The position numbers and the translations under genes are program-made. The notes under the pieces are model-generated. The model was given only the letters and a program-made list of their open reading frames with translations. It made no database searches and was not told the origin of the DNA. A DNA stretch of 11,759 nucleotides from assembly GCA_043802345.1 (NCBI GenBank), contig JAZDLC010000175.1, positions 1-11,759 of the forward strand, written 5' to 3'. The stretch is from JAZDLC01 sp043802345. GTDB taxonomy: Bacteria > Planctomycetota > B15-G4 > JADJEK01. Of the stretch, positions 5,908 through 11,759 are shown piece after piece; the first letter of the stretch is position 1, and each line of letters starts with the position of its first letter.

Positions 5908-7284
5908 GTGCCAGAACTCGCCGTCGAAATCAGCCCGGACCGGATGGAGGCGCACATCGTCTGCACCCCGTCCGGCAAGCCGCTCGACATCACGCAGGAG
6001 TCCGTGCTGGGAATGCTGGGAAACGCCGGCGTCTGCCACGGGATCGACCCGGCGGCAGTGGCCTCCGCTGTCGCGGCTTTCCCGGGGACCGAAAAGATGC
6101 GTGTCCGCGTGGCCGTGGGAACGCAGTTGATGCACGGCACCGACGGCAGCGCCCGTTTCGTCCACGAGGTGGGCTCGCACGCGGGGCTGGTGACACAGGA
6201 TGGAAAGGTCGATGCTCACCGCCTGCAATTGGCCCGGGACGTCAAGGCGGGGGAACTGCTCGCCGTCTGGACCCCTTCGACCATGGGGTTTGACGGCAAG
6301 ACCGTGACCGGGGAAGCGCTGCTGGCTCAGCCGGGCGATGACTGCCGTCTCGCCGCGGGCGGCAACGTGAAGGAATCGAAGGACGGCAGGGAGTTCCGCG
6401 CGTTGATCGACGGCATCCTCTTCTTCGAAGACGGCCGGCTGAACGTGGCCAGCTCCTATGAGGTCAAGGAGAACGTCGACTACGCGACGGGCAATATCGA
6501 GACCCGGCATGCCGTCAACGTCCGGAAATCGGTGCGCTCCACCTTCTCCGTCCACGCGGGCTGCGCGATCACCGTGGGCGAGCATGTTGATGGGGCGGTC
6601 GTCGAATCGAAGGAGTCGATCGTGGTGCACGGAGGAATCTGCCACGGGGCATTCGGCTCGGTCCGCGCGCGCGGGAACGTCGAGGCGAAATGGGTGTTGA
6701 ACGCCCAGATTCAGTCGAGGGAGTCGATCGAGCTCGGTGATAGCGCGCTCCATTCCTTCCTCGTCGCGGAAGACTCAATCCAGATCATTGGCGGAAAAGG
6801 CACCGTCGTCGGCGGACGGGCGGTCGCCGGCCGGATGGTGGAGGTGAAGGTCGCCGGCTCGAAACAGGGCGTCAAGACGATCCTCCAGGCCGGCTACGAC
6901 TACCGGAGGATCGCCCCGATCGAGAAGAAGCTGCGGCGGGTCGAGAAGGACATGGCGCGCATCCTGGCGGTCTTCGGCAGCAGGGTGATGGAGGAGAACA
7001 AGGGCGAGACTCCGGAGTTGGAGGACGAAAGCACCAGCAAGGCGCTGAAGCGATGGCGCCGCCTGGAGGAGAAGCGGCTGTTCCTCTGGAAGCAGAGAGA
7101 TCGGATTCTGGAATCGTCCACGGGCAAGCCATCCGGCAACCCCTGCGTCATCATCCGGGAGATGCTTCACCCGGGAGTCCGGCTGCTCCTCGGCAAGGCG
7201 GATCTGAAGATCAGCTCGCCGGAAAAAGGCGGCCGGTTCGTGGTCGACCCCTCGACCGGGGAGATCGAGAAGCATCCTCTATGA
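5908..7284 (+). CDS. FapA/DUF342 family protein
   Basis: A 458-residue protein of the FapA (DUF342, once called flagellar assembly protein A) family. The N-terminal part (about 1-140) ends in the family signature, here MGFDGKTVTGEALLAQPG (126-143). The beta-helix part begins around the hallmark NVDYATGNIET (189-199) and runs to about 320 as short repeating strands. A charged coiled coil follows (about 335-405, KKLRRVEKDM to WKQRDRI). The C-terminus returns to beta strands (CVIIREML to FVVDPSTG). DUF342 proteins are known as polymerising or scaffold-like proteins tied to flagella, pili or envelope signalling in different bacteria, and the biochemical role is poorly defined. No flagellar gene is in this window. 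The GTG start has AGAGGG at about 5896-5901 with good spacing, overlapping the stop of the CBS gene. The kinase gene follows after 84 bp. Confidence 0.85.
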   Translation: MPELAVEISPDRMEAHIVCTPSGKPLDITQESVLGMLGNAGVCHGIDPAAVASAVAAFPGTEKMRVRVAVGTQLMHGTDGSARFVHEVGSHAGLVTQDGKVDAHRLQLARDVKAGELLAVWTPSTMGFDGKTVTGEALLAQPGDDCRLAAGGNVKESKDGREFRALIDGILFFEDGRLNVASSYEVKENVDYATGNIETRHAVNVRKSVRSTFSVHAGCAITVGEHVDGAVVESKESIVVHGGICHGAFGSVRARGNVEAKWVLNAQIQSRESIELGDSALHSFLVAEDSIQIIGGKGTVVGGRAVAGRMVEVKVAGSKQGVKTILQAGYDYRRIAPIEKKLRRVEKDMARILAVFGSRVMEENKGETPELEDESTSKALKRWRRLEEKRLFLWKQRDRILESSTGKPSGNPCVIIREMLHPGVRLLLGKADLKISSPEKGGRFVVDPSTGEIEKHPL

Positions 7285-7368
7285 CGGCACTCTGCCGAGG
7301 AAACGGGTAATGCGCCGGCGGGGCCGCTCTCTCGTCTGTCGGCCTTGGGACACGGAGATGTCGGCCGG

Positions 7369-7758
7369 ATGAGCGACAACGCGCCGGGTCCGGGCCGTCC
7401 TCCGACGGGCCCGGGGGAAAAGGAGCCGGGCCGGAGCGGCGGCGCCACGTGGGAGCGCTTCCTGGAGCAACTCCGCTCCCGCGGCCCGAGCTGGCGGCGG
7501 TACGACAAGCAGGGCGAGTTGGCCCGCGGCGGGATGGGCGTCATCTACCGCGTCTTCGATCGCGACGTGCGGCGGACCCTGGCGATGAAGGTGGTCCTGG
7601 GACAGGAAGAGAGGGGGACGACCTGCAGACGATTCTTGGCCGGGTCCAGGACCCGCTGGACGAGGACTGGAATCAGACCCGCGCCCTGTCGACCCTGCTC
7701 AGGGTCTGCGAGGCGATGGCGTTCGCTCACGAGAAGGGCGTGGTGCACCGCGATCTGA
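7369..7758 (+). CDS. Kinase N-lobe fragment (5' part of the disrupted gene)
   Basis: This is the reading frame carrying the kinase N-lobe. A Gly/Pro-rich N-terminus (about 1-25) leads to a helix with TWERFLEQL and then the ATP-binding lobe with RGGMG and the catalytic Lys (residue 74 from the ATG at 7369). A TTG at 7345 is an alternative start; the ATG has GGAG 11 bases upstream. Only about the first 83 codons, to roughly 7617, are meaningful. After that the frame runs out of register over the C-lobe and gives an Arg/Cys-rich tail with no kinase similarity. Alone it lacks the HRD and DFG-type residues and would be inactive. Confidence 0.5.
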   Translation: MSDNAPGPGRPPTGPGEKEPGRSGGATWERFLEQLRSRGPSWRRYDKQGELARGGMGVIYRVFDRDVRRTLAMKVVLGQEERGTTCRRFLAGSRTRWTRTGIRPAPCRPCSGSARRWRSLTRRAWCTAI

Positions 7759-9431
7759 AGCCGTCGAACATCATGGTCGGCCGCTTCGGCGAGACCTACG
7801 TGATGGACTGGGGGCTGGCGCGAGTGCTCGACCGGGAGGATTCCCGGGACATCCGTCTGCGTGAGAGGCAGCCGCTGACGGCGACCGCGGTGCAGACGGA
7901 TCGTCACGATGTAAGCGAATCCCAGGCCGACTCGCCCCTGGTCACCATGGAAGGCGACGTCATCGGGACGCCGGCCTACATGCCCCCCGAGCAGGCCGCC
8001 GGCCGCGTCGAGGATGTGGGGGCGCAGTCCGACATCTATGCAGTCGGCGCGATCCTCTACCATCTGCTGACGGGCCGGGCGCCCTACATGGAGCCGGACG
8101 CGGGCTTCTCCCCGCAGGCTGTCCTGCGCCTCTTGCAACTCGGTCCACCGCGGCCCGTGCACGAGCTGAACCGACAGGTTCCGGCGGAGCTGGAAGCGGT
8201 CTGCGACAAGGCGATGGCGCGCAATATCAACGACCGGTACGCGACCATGATGGACATGGCGCATGACCTGCGCGCCTATCTGGAACACCGCGTCGTGGCC
8301 GCCTACGAATCGGGTCCCTTCGCGGAACTGCGGAAGTGGATCGGTCGCAACAAGGCCCTGGCCGGCACGGCGGCGGTCCTCATCATCGCGGGGCTCTATT
8401 GGTGGTCGTTCGACCGCATCCAGGACCAGAGAAACACGGCGGTGCTCAACGAACAGCGCGCCCGGGCCAGCGAGCGGGAAGCGCTCCTCGAGAAGGAGCG
8501 CGCCGACCGGAAGGCCGAGGAACTGGAGCGCCTCTCGGACGTGAAGGCCCTGGCCGACCTGAAGAAGCGGATCGACGACATGTGGCCGGCGCGTCCCGAG
8601 CAGGTTTCGTCCATGCAGAGCTGGCTCGATGATGCGAACCGGCTGACGCGGAACATCCCTCTTCACGAACGGACCCTGAAGGAACTGCGCGCGCTCGGCA
8701 GGCCCGGGGCTCACAAGGAGGAGGCAACGCTTGCCGGGTGGAAGGAACGGCTCGCCTCGCTGCGAGGAGAGGCAGAACCGAACGCGGAGGAGCTGGCCGC
8801 GTTGGAGGCCCGGATCACGGCTCTCGAGCAGACGATCGAACGCGAGCGCCCCCATGAGTTCGACGACGAGACCACGGCCTGGTGGCACGAAACCCTGGGT
8901 TCCCTGGTGTCGGACCTGCACGCTTTCATGCGAGACGACCCGCACGGCGAGTCCATCCGCAACATCGGGGACCGCATGGAGTTCGCGCGGAGTATTCGCA
9001 AGATGTCGATCGATGATCGACAAGCCGACTGGAATCGTGCCATACGTTCCATCGCTGACCGGGAGGCGTGTCCGCGGTACCACGGGCTACAGATCGGGGA
9101 ACAGCTCGGCCTGGTGCCGCTTCGGCGCGACTCGGACTCGGGCCTGTGGGAGTTCTGGCATCCCAGGACGGGGGTCGAGCCGGTGGCAGACGAAAACGGC
9201 CGATGGGTCGTGACCGGTGAGACGGGGATGGTGTTCGTGCTGATCCCGGGCGGGACCTTCCTGATGGGAGCGCAGAAAAGCGACCCGGAGGGACCGAACT
9301 TCGACCCGGAAGCCCAATCCGACGAATCGGATCGCCAGGGGAGCGCCGTCACCGTGACCCTCGATCCGTTCTTTCTCTCGAAGTACGAGACGACCCTCGG
9401 GCAGTGGAGCGGGAGGGGCGCGGTGACCTGA
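7449..9431 (+). CDS. Kinase C-lobe, membrane anchor and partial FGE domain (3' part of the disrupted gene)
   Basis: This frame is open from a GTG at 7449, but its first 56 codons are out of register with the N-lobe; kinase sequence begins at about 7617. The C-lobe has HRDLKPSN, a DWG in place of DFG (common in this bacterial group), GTPAYMPPEQA and DIYAVGAILYHLLTG, and ends near 8300. RKWIGRN leads into a single membrane helix (about 8355-8411), so the kinase would be cytoplasmic and the rest extracytoplasmic. A long charged helical region follows (about 8430-9050). The final part, MVFVLIPGGTFLMGA to LSKYETTLGQW, is the beginning of an FGE/SUMF1-like domain that ends abruptly at TGA 9429. Intact relatives are membrane-anchored kinases with a sensor-like FGE domain; this copy lacks the FGE core. 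An internal ATG at 7716 is another possible start. Confidence 0.6.
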   Translation: MGALPGATPLPRPELAAVRQAGRVGPRRDGRHLPRLRSRRAADPGDEGGPGTGREGDDLQTILGRVQDPLDEDWNQTRALSTLLRVCEAMAFAHEKGVVHRDLKPSNIMVGRFGETYVMDWGLARVLDREDSRDIRLRERQPLTATAVQTDRHDVSESQADSPLVTMEGDVIGTPAYMPPEQAAGRVEDVGAQSDIYAVGAILYHLLTGRAPYMEPDAGFSPQAVLRLLQLGPPRPVHELNRQVPAELEAVCDKAMARNINDRYATMMDMAHDLRAYLEHRVVAAYESGPFAELRKWIGRNKALAGTAAVLIIAGLYWWSFDRIQDQRNTAVLNEQRARASEREALLEKERADRKAEELERLSDVKALADLKKRIDDMWPARPEQVSSMQSWLDDANRLTRNIPLHERTLKELRALGRPGAHKEEATLAGWKERLASLRGEAEPNAEELAALEARITALEQTIERERPHEFDDETTAWWHETLGSLVSDLHAFMRDDPHGESIRNIGDRMEFARSIRKMSIDDRQADWNRAIRSIADREACPRYHGLQIGEQLGLVPLRRDSDSGLWEFWHPRTGVEPVADENGRWVVTGETGMVFVLIPGGTFLMGAQKSDPEGPNFDPEAQSDESDRQGSAVTVTLDPFFLSKYETTLGQWSGRGAVT

Positions 9432-9555
9432 GCGGTCTGGATTCAGATGACGGATTGCCGTAGGCTCGGGCGGTTCCGACTCGCTTCTTGCGGTTTACTC
9501 CGATTCCGCGGGAGGCGACCTCCAGACCGACTCAGCAATACGCGGAAGAGATTTC

Positions 9556-10590
9556 ATGTCATCGTCCATCCCGCCCGGCTATGGCTACCTGGAACACTGC
9601 AACGAGGCCGAGGGGGATCTCGTGATCGGCGGTTGGTTCCTGCTTCTCGACGGCCCGTTCGATCGGTGCGAGGTCATTCTCCCCGATGGTTCGCGCAGTC
9701 CCGCGACGTCCAAGCAGCGACCTGACCTGACCGAGAATCTCGACTTCATTCCGGGAGCGGAGCGAGGCAGCTTCGTGTGCCGGGTGCCCCTGCCTGAACT
9801 TGGCCCGGACGACACGCTCGAGTTGACGATCGTCGGCGTTCTGGAGGGCCAGGACGTTGCGAAGATGGATTTCGGCTACCACCGGCCGCCGAAAGAACAG
9901 GTCTTCCCGCCGAGCGACGTCATGATTCGCGCGACCGGCAGCGACAACCATGAATTCTACCGCGCCACCGGCATCAAGGCGTGCAACGACTTCCGGCGCT
10001 ACCTGCGCGGGCACATCGACCTGGCGGCCGTCCGGAACCTGATGGAATGGGGATGCGGCGCCGGCCGGCTCTCGCGGCATCTCATCGACCGCTTCAAGGG
10101 AGCCCGCTTCTTCGGCACCGACATCGACAAGGAGGCGGTCCAGTGGGCCGCGGCCAACCTGAAGGGGGAGTTCATTCCGTGCGGCCTGTCCCCACCTCTC
10201 GACTACCAGGACGGCCAGTTCGACCTCGTGGTCTCCCTGTCGGTCTTCACCCACCTGACGAAGCGCTTCCAGGATCTCTGGCTGGCGGAGATCCGGCGCG
10301 TCCTCGAGCCGGGAGGCGTCTTCCTCGCCACCACCCACGGCGCCTTCGCCGGCCGCTGGACTTTCCACCAGCCCGGGGAGTTCGAGGAGGTGTTCAAGAC
10401 CGGCTTCTACGATGGGCTCGAGGACACCAATCTGGGGAAGGTCGCCGGCGGCGACTACTACCGCTCGACGTTCCAGACCTACGAGTACACCAGGGAATAC
10501 TGGTCCAAGACCTTCGAGATCCTCGACTACATCGAGGGAGGGATGAACAACCTGCAGGATGTCTACATCCTGCGGAAGCCGCGAGGCTGA
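9556..10590 (+). CDS. SAM-dependent methyltransferase with extra N-terminal domain
   Basis: A 344-residue class I methyltransferase. The catalytic Rossmann domain occupies about 120-270: motif I EWGCGAGRLSRHL (164-176), an acidic motif FFGTDID (185-191) that would contact the SAM ribose, FDLVVSLSVFTHL (222-234), and EIRRVLEPGGVFLATTH (245-261), typical of Methyltransf_11/25. Residues 1-115 form a separate beta-rich domain (LVIGGWFLLLDGPFDRCEV), like small beta-sandwich modules attached to some sugar- or envelope-related methyltransferases and glycosyltransferases. The acceptor substrate is unknown. The C-terminal 70 residues are Tyr-rich and may help form the acceptor site. Start ATG 9556 has GGAAGAG five bases upstream. 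It follows the truncated kinase gene after 124 bp, in which I see only a 5-bp GGAGG/CCTCC hairpin. The hydrolase gene starts 19 bp downstream, probably in the same transcript. Confidence 0.85.
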   Translation: MSSSIPPGYGYLEHCNEAEGDLVIGGWFLLLDGPFDRCEVILPDGSRSPATSKQRPDLTENLDFIPGAERGSFVCRVPLPELGPDDTLELTIVGVLEGQDVAKMDFGYHRPPKEQVFPPSDVMIRATGSDNHEFYRATGIKACNDFRRYLRGHIDLAAVRNLMEWGCGAGRLSRHLIDRFKGARFFGTDIDKEAVQWAAANLKGEFIPCGLSPPLDYQDGQFDLVVSLSVFTHLTKRFQDLWLAEIRRVLEPGGVFLATTHGAFAGRWTFHQPGEFEEVFKTGFYDGLEDTNLGKVAGGDYYRSTFQTYEYTREYWSKTFEILDYIEGGMNNLQDVYILRKPRG

Positions 10591-10609
10591 TCGAAGCCCG
10601 CGCGTTCTC

Positions 10610-11425
10610 ATGATGTTTCTGCCCACATACGAGGTGGTCGGCGAGTCCGACATCGGTTCGGGACGGACCCTGTTCCTCCTGCACGGGGTGTTCGGCTCCG
10701 CCAGGAACTGGCGGGCCTTCGCCGGCCGGCTCGCGAGGAAGTTCCCCGAGTTCACGATCCTGCTGGTCAACCTGCGCAATCACGGGCGCTCCCCGCCCGC
10801 CCCGCGGCCGCACGATCTCGGCGCCTGCGCCGCGGATCTTGACGCTCTCGCGCAGGAACTCGGCGTTCAGCCGGAAGTGGTCTGCGGACACTCCTTCGGC
10901 GGCAAGGTCGCGCTGGTCTACGCGCGCGACTTTCCCGAAGGCCTGCGCGCGGTGTGGAGCCTCGACAGCCCGCCCGGCCCGGTGTCGGCCGCCGGCCGCG
11001 CCCTGCCTTCTGACGCGGGCTGGCTGCTGCGGGAAGTGAAGCAGATCCCGCTCCCGGTGTCGCCGCGCACCGCCGCGTCAAAAGCGCTCCTCAAGGCCGG
11101 CATTCCGCGCCGCGCCGCCACCTGGATGGCCACCAATCTCTACCCGAGCGAGGGGGGCGGCTACACCTGGAGCTTCGACATCGACGGGGTCGAGGAGATG
11201 CTGTCCGACTACTGGCGGATCGATGGGTACGACCTCATCGAGGGGCTCCCCCGGGAGATCGACGTCCACCTGGTGCGGGCCGAGGAGAGCGACCGCTGGA
11301 CCGAGAGCGACCTCGAGCGGACCTGGCTGCTCCTGGGGCAGGAACTCGTCCGGCTGTCGGTGGTCAGGAATGCCGGGCACTGGCTCCACGTCGACAATCC
11401 CGAAGGTCTGCTCGAGGTCCTGTGA
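10610..11425 (+). CDS. Alpha/beta hydrolase, ABHD11/YbfF-like esterase
   Basis: A 271-residue alpha/beta-hydrolase-fold enzyme. The oxyanion-side LHGVFGSARNW (24-34), NLRNHGRS (54-61) and nucleophile elbow GHSFGGK (S95) match the ABHD11/YbfF esterase group closely. D119 in SLDSPPGP sits 24 residues after the nucleophile, the same spacing as in E. coli YbfF (Ser89-Asp113), and the His is H257 in NAGHWLHVDNPEGL. The triad is therefore complete. A helical lid region covers about 125-200. Relatives cleave short-chain acyl esters or acyl-CoA; the natural substrate here is unknown. The frame is open upstream to 10559, inside the methyltransferase gene, but ATG 10610 (or 10613) gives a normal N-terminus. 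No strong ribosome binding site is visible, which fits translational coupling to the methyltransferase gene ending 19 bp earlier. Confidence 0.87.
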   Translation: MMFLPTYEVVGESDIGSGRTLFLLHGVFGSARNWRAFAGRLARKFPEFTILLVNLRNHGRSPPAPRPHDLGACAADLDALAQELGVQPEVVCGHSFGGKVALVYARDFPEGLRAVWSLDSPPGPVSAAGRALPSDAGWLLREVKQIPLPVSPRTAASKALLKAGIPRRAATWMATNLYPSEGGGYTWSFDIDGVEEMLSDYWRIDGYDLIEGLPREIDVHLVRAEESDRWTESDLERTWLLLGQELVRLSVVRNAGHWLHVDNPEGLLEVL

Positions 11426-11474
11426 TCCGCGTGGCGCCTGGCGCCTCGTGAGCCGATCGCTACGCTGGACCGCG

Positions 11475-11759
11475 ATGAGCGGCGAACTTCTTCTCTCGGT
11501 GCAAGCGGCGACGAAGATCTTCCGGATGGGGGAGGTGGAGGTTCCCGCCCTGCGCGCGGCGACGATCGACATCTTCAGCGGGGAGTTCCTGGTGATCGCC
11601 GGGCCGAGCGGTTCCGGCAAGAGCACTCTCTTGAACCTGATCGGCGGCATGGACCGGCCGACTTCGGGCCGGATCCTCTTCGACGGGCAGGACCTGTCCT
11701 TGGCTTCGGACGCCGAGCTGACGCTCTACCGGCGGCAGCAGGTCGGTTTCGTGTTCCAG
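11475..11759 (+). CDS. ABC transporter ATP-binding protein, LolD/MacB-type (partial, 3' end outside window)
   Basis: The first 95 codons of an ABC ATPase run off the window. Visible elements are the A-loop region (KIFRMGEVEVPALRAAT), Walker A GPSGSGKST (43-51), LLNLIGGMDRPTSGRILFDG and the Q-loop VGFVFQ, whose Gln is the last codon in view. The short spacing, the GGMDRPTSG stretch and the V-x-V-P-A-L-R insertion before Walker A match the LolCDE/MacB-type exporters, which extract lipoproteins or export substrates across the inner membrane; a permease gene probably follows. The signature motif and Walker B are beyond the edge. An in-frame GTG at 11448 is an alternative start. Neither start has a clear ribosome binding site. 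The 49-bp gap after the hydrolase contains a tandem GGCGCCT (11433-11446). Confidence 0.88.
   Translation, partial: MSGELLLSVQAATKIFRMGEVEVPALRAATIDIFSGEFLVIAGPSGSGKSTLLNLIGGMDRPTSGRILFDGQDLSLASDAELTLYRRQQVGFVFQ

Larger units (their letters stand above)
7369..9431 (+). pseudogene. Ser/Thr protein kinase-FGE fusion gene, apparently disrupted
   Basis: The two halves of one kinase gene lie in different frames. The N-lobe (7369 to about 7617) holds the glycine loop ELARGGMGVIYRV and the ATP-binding Lys in LAMKVV (codon 7588). The C-lobe, TM helix, coiled coil and FGE start continue from about 7617 in another frame: DDLQTIL, HRDLKPSN (7746 on), DWG (7806), GTPAYMPPEQA. Only about 55 codons separate the ATP Lys from the HRD Asp, against about 94 in PKA and a similar span in related bacterial kinases. 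The C-helix Glu and hinge region are therefore missing, and the missing length is 1 modulo 3. At the far end the FGE (SUMF1-like) domain stops after about 65 residues where about 230-250 are expected. Two lesions point to a pseudogene. Sequencing or assembly error is the alternative, because both frames remain open and well coded. Confidence 0.7.

Noticed and set aside
4944..6140. 398-codon minus-strand open frame across the CBS gene
   Set aside because: It covers the CBS/ACT gene and parts of its neighbours, all well supported on the plus strand.
7605..7620. Programmed -1 frameshift at the five-G run in the kinase
   Set aside because: A slip would join the frames but not restore the missing C-helix and hinge, and no heptameric slippery site with a clear downstream structure is apparent.
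7545..9083. 512-codon minus-strand open frame opposite the kinase gene
   Set aside because: The plus strand carries unmistakable kinase motifs over this span; the antisense product has no recognisable motif.
9447..9725. 92-codon plus-strand open frame between the kinase and methyltransferase
   Set aside because: It mostly overlaps the methyltransferase 5' end in another frame, is Arg-rich, and does not resemble the missing FGE sequence.
9559..10779. 406-codon minus-strand open frame opposite the methyltransferase
   Set aside because: It is a shadow of the methyltransferase and hydrolase genes, with low-complexity content and no start context.

Overview
The window is a GC-rich, gene-dense bacterial chromosome segment with no tRNA, rRNA, CRISPR array, insertion sequence or phage gene that I can see. 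A Hanks-type Ser/Thr kinase fused through one membrane helix to a formylglycine-generating-enzyme (FGE/SUMF1-like) domain, a secreted S41 peptidase with an extra N-terminal domain, an orphan FapA/DUF342 protein and GTG starts together suggest an environmental, large-genome, Gram-negative-type lineage. Planctomycetota or a neighbouring candidate phylum fits best. This is inference from gene families, not a taxonomic marker.

Layout. (1) 14-1054, plus: a PD-(D/E)XK nuclease-superfamily protein with no partner in view. (2) 1201-3370, minus: a two-gene unit, Bax-inhibitor-1/YccA-like membrane protein then S41 peptidase, one base apart. A short coding-like remnant (1079-1198) follows the peptidase. 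(3) 3371-3516: a divergent intergenic region packed with inverted and direct repeats. (4) 3517-5055, plus: an exported 512-residue protein of unknown function containing a duplicated module of about 80 residues. (5) 5274-7284, plus: a CBS-CBS-ACT (AcuB-like) sensor protein 10 bp upstream of a FapA/DUF342 protein. (6) 7369-9431, plus: a kinase/FGE gene that looks broken. Its N-lobe and C-lobe lie in different frames with roughly 40-50 residues of the kinase core missing, and the FGE domain stops after about 65 residues. (7) 9556-11425, plus: a SAM-dependent methyltransferase with an extra N-terminal domain, then an ABHD11/YbfF-like alpha/beta hydrolase. (8) 11475 to the edge: the start of a LolD/MacB-type ABC transporter ATPase, cut by the window end.

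Working together. The clearest functional links are the BI-1/S41 pair, the AcuB-like/FapA pair and the methyltransferase/hydrolase pair, each on one strand with little or no gap. The CBS/ACT protein (probable ligand sensor), FapA-like protein and kinase lie in a row on one strand, which suggests a signalling context, but the kinase as written cannot fold normally. The most rewarding places for a second look are the kinase lesions, the repeats upstream of 3517, the hairpin over the BI-1 ribosome binding site, and the duplicated module in the exported protein. I did not find a convincing complete novel system.
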